From contig NZ_CAIJDE010000048.1 of the NCBI RefSeq assembly GCF_903819335.1, positions 20,997 to 84,996 of the forward strand: DNA of 64,000 bases, written 5' to 3'. The notes under the pieces were generated by a model, which made no database searches, was not told the origin of the DNA, and saw only the letters and a list, made by a program, of their open reading frames with translations. Position 1 is the first letter of the stretch. Every line of letters starts with the position of its first letter. Positions 17,240-24,183 of this stretch are shown one piece after another. The position numbers were made by a program, and so were the translations under genes. Source of the stretch: Flavobacterium panici (GTDB lineage Bacteria > Bacteroidota > Bacteroidia > Flavobacteriales > Flavobacteriaceae).

Positions 17240-17342
17240 GTTAGTTATTGCGAGTAACGAAGCAATTTCATACAGAAATTCGGCAAAGATTTTTTGTAAA
17301 TATTATCAATTTTAGGCAACTTTACATTTAGATAAAATTTAT

Positions 17343-17579
17343 ATGAAAAGAAATCCTTCTACATCTTTAGTAAATCATTCTGATGATTTCATTGAAAATA
17401 ATTTCTCAGAAAAAAGATCTGAAAAAATTAATGAAGTTAGAAATCGATTTGGAGAAGAAAATAAATTATTAATTTTAAAAAGATTAGTTCAGGAAGGAAT
17501 TGACAGTGGTCTTAGTTTGAACTTCAATTCTAAAAATTATCTGGATAGTTTAAAAGCAAAAAGAAAAAGGATTAAATAA
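17343..17579 (+). CDS. ParD-like antitoxin, apparently shortened and without toxin partner
   Basis: 78 residues. The start (MKRNPSTSLVNHSDDFIENNF) and end (LKRLVQEGIDSGLSLNFNSKNYLDSLKAKRKR) follow the layout of ParD antitoxins, which begin with a ribbon-helix-helix strand and end in a toxin-binding tail. The middle, where ParD has the SASEVIRAGLRLLEE-type helix, is shorter and reads SEKINEVRNRFGEENK. A few residues appear lost. No ParE toxin ORF follows: the next 140 nt hold a palindromic repeat. It may be a solitary or decaying antitoxin; the family call is by eye. Confidence 0.5.
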   Translation: MKRNPSTSLVNHSDDFIENNFSEKRSEKINEVRNRFGEENKLLILKRLVQEGIDSGLSLNFNSKNYLDSLKAKRKRIK

Positions 17580-17631
17580 TATTTAATCAATAAAACAGCC
17601 AAATATTAATTGTAAAAATTTCCACATTTTA

Positions 17632-17704
17632 TGTCATTTCGACGAAAGGAGAAATCGCACTAGAAATTCAGAGCAGTTTATCTTCAATCTTCGTCGAAAT
17701 GACA
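17632..17704. repeat. Palindromic repeat, TGTCATTTCGACGAA family
   Basis: Perfect 15-bp inverted arms at 17632-17646 and 17690-17704. A longer relative is at 31476-31576. It sits between convergent genes and could act as a two-way terminator. Confidence 0.7.
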
Positions 17705-17723
17705 AAACTGGATGTAATCATAA

Positions 17724-18017
17724 TTACCTTCCCCTAATACTTAAATCAAATAAAAATTTGGCAGTTTCCTGATCTGAATCGGCGGAAAAACCTGCTACAT
17801 AAACGCCCTTTTTACCGTTAACGGACTTAATTCCGTATACAACTGCCTCATCGCCAGGGTCAGATTCCCCTTCGTATCGATACACATGAACAATTTCAAA
17901 TTTCTCAGGATTCTTTTTAATCGCGTCTGCATTTCGATTAAAATCACAAGTAAATCCTTTCTCATTCAATTGATCTAAAGCCTTTGAAACAGTTGCGTAG
18001 TGATACATTCTTTTCAT
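17724..18017 (-). CDS. Conserved small protein, unknown function
   Basis: 97 residues. It begins MKRMYHYATVSKALDQLNEKGFTCDFN and contains FEIVHVYRYEGESDPGDEAVVYGIKSVNGKKGVYVAGFSADSD. Similar short Bacteroidota proteins are often labelled phosphoribosylpyrophosphate synthetase in databases, but this protein is far too short and has no PRPP-binding motif, so I treat that label as unsupported. An internal ATG (residue 4) is an alternative start. Confidence 0.7.
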   Translation of the reverse strand: MKRMYHYATVSKALDQLNEKGFTCDFNRNADAIKKNPEKFEIVHVYRYEGESDPGDEAVVYGIKSVNGKKGVYVAGFSADSDQETAKFLFDLSIRGR

Positions 18018-18129
18018 AATAGACTTAATTTAAAAATTACGGAATTTTAAAGATAACTATTTTAAAATTAAAATTTTACGAAAAAAGAATGAAAATGATT
18101 TTAGTAAATCAATGCGCTCAAAAAATGTA

Positions 18130-18641
18130 TTAATTGCAATATCGAATAGCTCTCTCGTTATTGATAATTATGCTGTTTATTTTACCAAATGTAAAACTGA
18201 TAGGTACAGCTCTTACTGCAATAATTGATTTCGAACTTTCGCCTACATTAAAATTATGCAAGTCACTTGTTAATCTTACATACACCATACCGTTATCGAC
18301 AATTTCTTTTCTTGAAAAACGTGAATGTTTTTCTCTCGAATAGTATTCCTCACAATCTAAAGTTTTCAGACTGTTATAATCGTAAACAGGTAAATTCAAA
18401 TAATAATTGAGTGAATATCCATCAGATTTTACAAAACTGAAAAGAATCCTGTGCTTTTTCCTATCAAACGTTCCTTTTGTTAAACCAAAAAAACATCAAC
18501 TTTTTCATCTGGAATATTCGGATAGATATTTACAACTGCTTCAGTATCTAGTAAATAATTTTCATGATAAAATTTATAAACATGTCGGGATATAAAAAGC
18601 AGACCTAAAATTATTAAAATAGTGGATAAAAATTTTTTCAA
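18130..18641 (-). pseudogene. Frameshifted gene for a membrane-anchored small protein
   Basis: From TTG 18641 the frame reads (M)KKFLSTILIILGLLFISRH, an N-terminal membrane anchor, and continues to DEKVDVFLV before a stop near 18480. The -1 frame then continues TKGTFDRKKHRILFSFVKSDGYS and runs to the stop at 18130 (ERAIRYCN). The join lies at a T7 run on the coding strand (18487-18493); one extra T would restore an intact protein of about 170 residues. The start is TTG with no nearby ATG, so two lesions are possible. Homopolymer sequencing error is the alternative. Confidence 0.6.
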
Positions 18642-18745
18642 CTTGGTTAGAGGTTTTAAAAGGTTAAGTTTTTGAAAGTAAGTATAAGTAACTTTTTCAA
18701 AAAACTAAAATACTATAATTTTCGAATTCTTCATTCATAAAGTGT

Positions 18746-18753
18746 TACTTTTG
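18746..18753 (+). promoter_or_regulatory. TAnnTTTG promoter of rnpB
   Basis: TACTTTTG, a perfect -7 match, ends 5 nt before the predicted first base of the RNA at 18758. This fixes the -7-to-start distance used for other promoters here. Confidence 0.65.
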
Positions 18754-18757
18754 CACC

Positions 18758-19074
18758 GCAGACCGCCTTATCGCCGTTCCAATTAGGGAGGGAGGAAAGT
18801 CCGGACACCACAGAGAAGCATAGCGGGTAACGCCCGTCGGTTCTCTCGTTTTTTGGAACGAGAGGATTAGGACAAGTGCAGCAGAAAGTATGTACAGGTA
18901 ATGCTGTAGTGAAACCAGGTAAACTCTATGCGGTGAAATACCAAGTATATCAGCATTTAAGGGCTTCTCGTCCGTTGTTGAAGGGTAGGTAGCTTGAGTT
19001 CCGCAGTAATGCGGAATCTAGATAAATGATAAGGCCTTGATTTATCAGGGACAGAATCCGGCTTATAGGTCTGC
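18758..19074 (+). ncRNA. rnpB: RNase P RNA (type A)
   Basis: About 317 nt. The P1 stem is GCAGACC (18758-18764) paired with GGTCTGC (19068-19074). Hallmark blocks are present: GAGGAAAGTCCGGAC near the 5' end, AGTGCAGCAGAAAGTA, GTGAAACCAGGTAAACTC, GGTAGGTAGC, and the 3' ACAGAATCCGGCTTATAGG. It is the catalytic RNA that matures tRNA 5' ends. A T-tract directly after the RNA (19075-19081) ends transcription. Confidence 0.97.
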
Positions 19075-19082
19075 TTTTTTTA

Positions 19083-19090
19083 TATATTTG
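19083..19090 (+). promoter_or_regulatory. TAnnTTTG promoter of the symporter gene
   Basis: TATATTTG, a perfect -7 match directly after the rnpB T-tract and 22 nt before the ATG at 19113. The symporter therefore has its own promoter. Confidence 0.5.
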
Positions 19091-19112
19091 TGAAGGACTC
19101 TAATCTATCTTC

Positions 19113-20360
19113 ATGAATATAACCACCCCAAATCCTGCTTCAAAAGCTAACAAAAGTCTTTTTAAAACTATAATCACCAATCTGACATTTTGGGTTTTAA
19201 TAGCCATTATTGCCGGCGTTTTACTCGGACATTTTTCACCGGATAATGGTGTGAAAATGAAAATTGTTGGCGAAAGGTTTGTCGACATTATCAAACTATT
19301 TATTGGTCCAATTATATTTTTGACGATTGTTTTAGGAATTTCCGGAATGGGAAACCTAAAAAAAGTCGGACGAATTGGCGTTAAAGCTTTAGGATATTTT
19401 GAAGTAGTTTCGACTGTTGCATTAGCAATTGGTGTTGCGGTTGCTTATTTGTTTCAGCCCGGAAAAATTGATAAATCGGGATTGACTTTAGGCGACGCTA
19501 GCCAATATACAAACTCAAGCGCAAAGGATTTTTCGTGGCTTCAGTTTTTCTTTTCCAATTTTACTTTGCAGGTTTTACTCGCAGCAATTGTCTGCGGAAT
19601 CGCCTTGAATTTTTATCAAAAAAGAGAGCAGACCATTTTAGTATTAGAACGAATTTCAAAAGTCGTTTTCCTCGGCTTAAAATACGTAATGTACCTCGCT
19701 CCAATTGGTGCTTTTGGCGGAATGGCCTATACAATTGGAAAATTTGGATTAGCAACTTTAATTCCGCTGGGAAAATTAATGCTTTGTGTTTATCTCACCA
19801 TGGCGTTGTTTGTTTTTCTAATTTTAGGAACCATTCTGCGCTATTATAAAATAAGTATACTTTCGATTTTAAAATACATTAAAGAAGAACTTTTACTGGT
19901 TTTAGGAACTTCATCTTCAGAAGCTGCTCTGCCAAGTATTATGGTTAAACTCGAAAGAATGGGCTGTAGTAAATCGGTTGTGGGATTGGTGATTCCAACA
20001 GGATATTCCTTTAATCTCGACGGAACTTCGATTTACTTGTCGATGTCGGTAATATTTTTGGCGCAGTTGTATGATGTGCATTTGAGTTTCTTCGAAATTT
20101 TGACCGTTATTGGTATTTTGATGATTACGTCAAAAGGTGCAGCAGGCGTAACCGGAAGCGGATTTATTGTTTTAGCGTCAACTTTAACAGCGCTGCATAA
20201 AATTCCTGTAGAAGGTTTGGCTTTTTTATTAGGAGTTGATAAAATGAGCGAAGCGAGAGCTATTACAAACTTGATTGGAAATACAGTCGCAACGATTATA
20301 ATTTCGAAAACAGAACACGATTTTACAGAACTTGATTTGAATCCTGTTTTGGAGGAATAA
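19113..20360 (+). CDS. gltP: Dicarboxylate/amino acid:cation symporter
   Basis: 415 residues of the DAACS (SLC1-like) family. N-terminal helices include KLFIGPIIFLTIVLGISGMGNLKKVGRIG. The re-entrant serine-rich loop is LLVLGTSSSEAALPSIMVKLERMG, and the substrate and sodium site motif is PTGYSFNLDGTSIYLSMSVIFLAQ. The C-terminal part has SKGAAGVTGSGFIVLASTL and LLGVDKMSEARAITNLIGN. It imports C4-dicarboxylates or acidic amino acids with protons or sodium at the inner membrane; which substrate cannot be told. The gene is monocistronic, after rnpB. Confidence 0.93.
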   Translation: MNITTPNPASKANKSLFKTIITNLTFWVLIAIIAGVLLGHFSPDNGVKMKIVGERFVDIIKLFIGPIIFLTIVLGISGMGNLKKVGRIGVKALGYFEVVSTVALAIGVAVAYLFQPGKIDKSGLTLGDASQYTNSSAKDFSWLQFFFSNFTLQVLLAAIVCGIALNFYQKREQTILVLERISKVVFLGLKYVMYLAPIGAFGGMAYTIGKFGLATLIPLGKLMLCVYLTMALFVFLILGTILRYYKISILSILKYIKEELLLVLGTSSSEAALPSIMVKLERMGCSKSVVGLVIPTGYSFNLDGTSIYLSMSVIFLAQLYDVHLSFFEILTVIGILMITSKGAAGVTGSGFIVLASTLTALHKIPVEGLAFLLGVDKMSEARAITNLIGNTVATIIISKTEHDFTELDLNPVLEE

Positions 20361-20365
20361 TTTGT

Positions 20366-20456
20366 TTAGCCCACTAAGACACAAAGACACTAAGTTTTTG
20401 TTTTTCTTTTTGGGTTAAAATAACTTTGTGACTTAGCGCCTTTGTGGCATTAATTT
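20366..20456. repeat. Imperfect palindromic intergenic repeat
   Basis: Between the symporter and ketopantoate reductase genes. The left part, CACTAAGACACAAAG, is roughly complementary to the right part, CTTTGTGACTTAGCG, followed by CTTTGTGGC. It can form a branched hairpin. No protein is encoded. Confidence 0.45.
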
Positions 20457-20477
20457 GTAGCATTAAATTGAAATTTT

Positions 20478-21395
20478 ATGAAAAGAATTGGAATTTTAGG
20501 ACTTGGGGGCGTTGGAGGTTATTTCGGCGGACTTTTGGCGAAAGCCTATCAAAAATCTGATGATGTTGAAATCATTTTTATCGCACGCGGCGAAACTCAA
20601 AAAGCGATTGCCGAAAACGGATTAAAGATTGTAACTGATGATTCTGAAATGATTGCTCGCCCGAATTTGGTTTCGGATAATCCGTCAGAAATTGGTGTTT
20701 TGGATTATTTAATCTGTGCAACAAAAACGTATGATATTGAAGAAAGTTTCACCTCGTTAAAAAGCTGCATTAAAAAAGAAACCTTAATTCTTCCGTTATA
20801 CAATGGCGTTGACGCGCAGGAAAGAATTAAAAAAATACTACCCGATAATGAAGTTTTACAAGGCTGCGTTTACATTGTTTCGATGATTTTTTCACCTGGA
20901 ACTATCCGTAGAATCGGATTTTATGAAAAGCTGTTTTTTGGATCTAAAACAGCTTCGTTTTTAAAAATGGAAGAATTGCAAAACATCCTTCAAAAAGCAA
21001 AAATCGAAAGTTATTTAGTAGAGAATATAGAGGAAACCGTTTGGGAAAAATTCATTTTTATTTCAGCTTTAGCGTCTGCGACTTCTTATTTAAACCAAAA
21101 TATTGGTGAAATTTTAAGCAATTCAGAATCCAAAGTAACATACATAGAACTGCTTCATGAAATTGAAGATGTGGCGCAGGCAAAAGGTTTAAAATTACCG
21201 CATGATATTGTAGCACAGAGCATTCAGAAATTAGAAAAATCGCCAAAAGAAGCTACTTCGTCTATGCACAGGGATTTACTGACAGGAAAAAATACCGAAG
21301 CACTGTCACTCACACAATTTGTGGTAAATGAAGGAAAAAAATACGGTGTAAAAACGCCGCTTTATGAAAAGATTGCCGCTGTTTTGGTAAAATAG
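20478..21395 (+). CDS. panE: Ketopantoate reductase family protein
   Basis: 305 residues. The N-terminal Rossmann motif is IGILGLGGVGGYFGG, with an NADPH-binding domain to about residue 180 (LDYLICATKTYDIEES, LPLYNGVDAQERI). The helical C-terminal domain contains EETVWEKFIFISALASATSY and SSMHRDLLTGKNTEALSLTQFVV, matching the PanE/ApbA K...N/S...E active-site layout. It would reduce 2-dehydropantoate to pantoate for pantothenate and CoA synthesis. Homologues with other substrates exist, so the reaction is likely rather than proven. Confidence 0.85.
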   Translation: MKRIGILGLGGVGGYFGGLLAKAYQKSDDVEIIFIARGETQKAIAENGLKIVTDDSEMIARPNLVSDNPSEIGVLDYLICATKTYDIEESFTSLKSCIKKETLILPLYNGVDAQERIKKILPDNEVLQGCVYIVSMIFSPGTIRRIGFYEKLFFGSKTASFLKMEELQNILQKAKIESYLVENIEETVWEKFIFISALASATSYLNQNIGEILSNSESKVTYIELLHEIEDVAQAKGLKLPHDIVAQSIQKLEKSPKEATSSMHRDLLTGKNTEALSLTQFVVNEGKKYGVKTPLYEKIAAVLVK

Positions 21396-21400
21396 ATTTC

Positions 21401-21465
21401 TTTTAAACACATAGAAATAAAGTTTAATTAAAACTAAAGAGAACGATGTTTCTATGTGTTTAAAA
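21401..21465. terminator. Bidirectional hairpin terminator
   Basis: Perfect 17-bp inverted arms, TTTTAAACACATAGAAA (21401-21417) and its complement (21449-21465), between convergent panE-like and small membrane protein genes. Confidence 0.7.
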
Positions 21466-21471
21466 AAAATA

Positions 21472-21666
21472 TTACGCTTCGTCCTTTGTAGTACGAACTA
21501 AACTAATTCCTGACATAAAGAAAACAATTCCTAATATGCCATATATAATTAATGATTTAACATCTCTGGTTTCTCCAGAAGTACCTGCAAAAATAACGGC
21601 AGTATAAATAAGTCCTACAATTCCGAGGATTGTCAACAACCCTCCGAAAAATCTTTTTAGGTTCAT
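21472..21666 (-). CDS. Small two-TM membrane protein
   Basis: 64 residues. Two hydrophobic helices (about 9-27 and 38-56) flank a short polar loop GTSGETRDVKS, with a charged tail RTTKDEA. This is typical of short inner-membrane proteins of unknown function in Flavobacteria. The gene stands alone between two terminator-like regions. Confidence 0.65.
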   Translation of the reverse strand: MNLKRFFGGLLTILGIVGLIYTAVIFAGTSGETRDVKSLIIYGILGIVFFMSGISLVRTTKDEA

Positions 21667-21757
21667 GATTTTAGATTTTAAGTTCCTAACAAATGTATTG
21701 TCATAACTATTAATTGTTGTTATACAATTGTTTAAGAAACTTATATGATTTGCAGGA

Positions 21758-22444
21758 TTACTTTAGAATCTTAAACTCTAAACCAATATTTCGAACACTT
21801 TCGATCCTTATGTTTGGATCTGAATTAAAATATTTTCTAAGCCTGCTGATAAAAACATCCATGCTTCGGCCAGAGAAATAATCATCTTTTTTCCAAACAG
21901 ACATTAAAATTTCATCTCTCTTTAATAACTGATTATGGTTGAGATATAAATATTCAATAAGAGCGGCTTCTTTCTCTGTGAGCTGCTGCACGTGATTTTT
22001 ATTATTCAGCGTTAAACGTTCGTTGTCAAAAACATACGAACCAATTTCAATACTATTATTTCCGTCCAGACTTCTCTTTTGTTCGATTCTCTTTAATATA
22101 TTCTGCAAGCGCAATACCAGTTCATCGACTTCAAAAGGTTTCACGATATAATCGTCTGCACCAAGTTTTAATCCAATGATTTTGTCTTCTTTTAACTTTC
22201 TTGCCGTTAAAAAAATAAAGGGAGTTTCAGGATTTATTGTAATTATTTTTTCGGCTAGTGAAAACCCGTCTAGTTTGGGCATCATTACATCAAAAACACA
22301 AATATCAAAAATCTGGTTTTTAAAATAATCTAAAGCTATTTCGCCATTTTCTGCCCAGATTACTTCAAATTGATGAAGTTCTAAATATTGTTTTAAAATC
22401 GCTGCAAAATCATGATCGTCTTCAGCTAAAAGTAATTTTTTCAA
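21758..22444 (-). CDS. OmpR-family response regulator
   Basis: 228 residues. The receiver domain (1-118) has acidic pocket E8-D9-D10, phosphoacceptor D52 in CVFDVMMPKLDGF, T79 in FLTARK, and K101 in IVKPFE. A winged-helix DNA-binding domain follows (about 130-226; LTEKEAALIEYLYLNHNQLLKRDEIL and RSMDVFISRLRKYF). It is co-transcribed with the kinase gene 10 nt upstream. Its probable target is the divergent outer-membrane gene at 24184, whose promoter carries three TTAAC repeats at 11-bp steps, as expected for OmpR-type binding. Confidence 0.93.
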   Translation of the reverse strand: MKKLLLAEDDHDFAAILKQYLELHQFEVIWAENGEIALDYFKNQIFDICVFDVMMPKLDGFSLAEKIITINPETPFIFLTARKLKEDKIIGLKLGADDYIVKPFEVDELVLRLQNILKRIEQKRSLDGNNSIEIGSYVFDNERLTLNNKNHVQQLTEKEAALIEYLYLNHNQLLKRDEILMSVWKKDDYFSGRSMDVFISRLRKYFNSDPNIRIESVRNIGLEFKILK

Positions 22445-22454
22445 AATAGGGTAA

Positions 22455-23813
22455 TTAAACTTTTAATAAAATAGTAAACTGTGTTCCTTTTCCTAAATCA
22501 CTAATCACGTTAACAGAACCCTGATGCGCTTTTACGATTTGGGCAACGTAATACAATCCTAAACCTAAGCCTTTTGTATTGTGAAGATTTCCTTGTTCTA
22601 CACGATAAAATTTCTCAAAAAGAAGCGATTGTTTGTTTTTTGCAATTCCAATTCCGTTGTCTTCAATACTAATTGAAAATTGATTTTCAACTTGTTTCGT
22701 TTTTACAATAATAGTGTTTGAACCGTATTTAACAGCATTTTCCAAAACATTTAAAAGAGCCGTTGTCAAATGAAATTTATCAAGGACCAAATTCGTTTTT
22801 TGAGTCTGAAAATCAGTTTTAACACCAATTTTAGGATACGTGATTTTAAAATCATTTACAATTGTCTGCAGGAAATCTTCGGTTTCGATTTTCTCCTTTT
22901 GCAATTCAATTTTATTTTCGGCCAATGAATTTGCCATAACCTGATCGATTAAACTTTGTAAACGATTATTTTGGCGTGAAATCGTATTGACAATTGCATT
23001 GAAATTTTCATCGTTTTCACGAATATTTTTCTGCTCCAGAATTTTAGTCGAAATACCTAAAGTTGCCAAAGGCGTTTTAAGTTCGTGCGTAATATTATTG
23101 ATAAAATCGGTTTTTACATCGCTTACTTTTTTCTGTTTGATTAAAGCTTTAAGGGCAATTACAAAAAGAGTAATAAGTGTGAGAATCGAGAATAAAGACA
23201 AAACCAAAATAAAAGCCATTCGCCTTAAAATAATCATTTCCCAATCGATAACCGAAACGTACATCGAATCTTCTGTCAATAATTGATATTCCTGATTTTC
23301 AAAAGTTCCGTTTGTAGTTCCAACATAATTTCGGACTAAAAAAGCATGATTTAAGGAAGCCAGATTTCCGTATAATTTGTTTTGAATAAAAGGCTTTTCA
23401 GAAAAAATAGTATCGGCCTTTTTTGTGTTTTTGTACAAAATGAATTTGTTGAGAACAATAGCAAAATCGATTTTGAAATTAGGTAAATCTCTTTCGAATT
23501 TTCGCTGAATTTGTGCCGTTAATGCGCTTCGGTATTCATTTTCTAAAATCCCTTTTTTAATGTCGATTTTGGAATTTTTTCCCTGAATGTATTTTTCTGA
23601 TAAATGCGTATAAAGTGCTTCTTTTCTGGAAACTAAAACCGAATCAATATCGCTGTAATTATTAGAAATTTGAGCAATTTCATTTTTAATCTGCGTATGA
23701 AACTGCGCCACTTTATAATCGTAAGTTGTTTTTACCAAATAGCATTGCACAGTCGACAAAACGATCAACGCCACAACTGAAAATGCTATTAATAAATTGA
23801 TTCTTTGTTTCAT
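22455..23813 (-). CDS. Sensor histidine kinase
   Basis: 452 residues. An N-terminal transmembrane helix (about 6-24), a periplasmic sensor region of about 165 residues without a recognised domain, and a second helix (about 195-220, FILVLSLFSILTLITLFVIALKAL) precede the kinase core. The HisKA H-box is NNITHELKTPLATLG with H243. The ATPase domain shows ENAVKYGSNTI (N box), DNGIGI (G1) and GLGLGLYYV (G2). It is partner of the adjacent response regulator. Confidence 0.93.
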   Translation of the reverse strand: MKQRINLLIAFSVVALIVLSTVQCYLVKTTYDYKVAQFHTQIKNEIAQISNNYSDIDSVLVSRKEALYTHLSEKYIQGKNSKIDIKKGILENEYRSALTAQIQRKFERDLPNFKIDFAIVLNKFILYKNTKKADTIFSEKPFIQNKLYGNLASLNHAFLVRNYVGTTNGTFENQEYQLLTEDSMYVSVIDWEMIILRRMAFILVLSLFSILTLITLFVIALKALIKQKKVSDVKTDFINNITHELKTPLATLGISTKILEQKNIRENDENFNAIVNTISRQNNRLQSLIDQVMANSLAENKIELQKEKIETEDFLQTIVNDFKITYPKIGVKTDFQTQKTNLVLDKFHLTTALLNVLENAVKYGSNTIIVKTKQVENQFSISIEDNGIGIAKNKQSLLFEKFYRVEQGNLHNTKGLGLGLYYVAQIVKAHQGSVNVISDLGKGTQFTILLKV

Positions 23814-23819
23814 TTTTTT

Positions 23820-24050
23820 GGCCCGCGGATGACACGGATTAAACAGGTTTGCACAGATTTTATTTTTGTTTTTCTCGCCGATTTTGCGGATTAAGCAAAT
23901 TAAAAATTATCTGCTTAATCTGTAAATCTGCGAGAGAAATTATAGCACACTAATAACACGGATTAAACAGGTTTGCACAGATTATATTTAAACTAAATCT
24001 TAAAAAAAATAAACCAGCGTAAACCCGTTTAATCCGTAAAATCCGCGGCC
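23820..24050. repeat. Nested palindromic intergenic repeats with an internal duplication
   Basis: Outer arms at 23820-23853 and 24017-24050 are complementary (both contain CGGATTAAAC or its complement). An inner palindrome lies at 23871-23939. A 28-nt segment is repeated exactly at 23832-23859 and 23956-23983. This is best read as one palindromic element interrupted by another with partial duplication of the flank. It fills most of the gap between the kinase gene and the barrel-protein gene. Confidence 0.65.
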
Positions 24051-24096
24051 CATTTTCTTCACCCAAAAATAATGCTTTTATGAATCAAAAATGACG

Positions 24097-24123
24097 TTAA
24101 CTCCGCATTAACCTTCAATTAAC
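24097..24123 (+). promoter_or_regulatory. Triple TTAAC direct repeat, likely response-regulator box
   Basis: TTAAC at 24097-24101, 24108-24112 and 24119-24123, exactly 11 bp apart, ending 22 nt before a near-consensus -7 element (CATTTTTG, 24146-24153). This spacing and position suit an OmpR-type activator, and such a regulator is encoded just across the gap. Confidence 0.6.
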
Positions 24124-24183
24124 TTTCGCAGCGCTTTTTTAGAAGCATTTTTGCATCATCACAAAATCAAAAAACTTTTAAAA

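Noticed and set aside
18134..18595. Two plus-strand ORFs between the small protein and rnpB
   Set aside because: They are antisense to the frameshifted membrane-anchored gene, which has a better signal (anchor helix and continuous sense across the T7 run).
24151..24183. TTG start giving MHHHKIKKLLK before the barrel protein
   Set aside because: It overlaps the predicted -7 element, and the ATG at 24184 starts a normal signal peptide.
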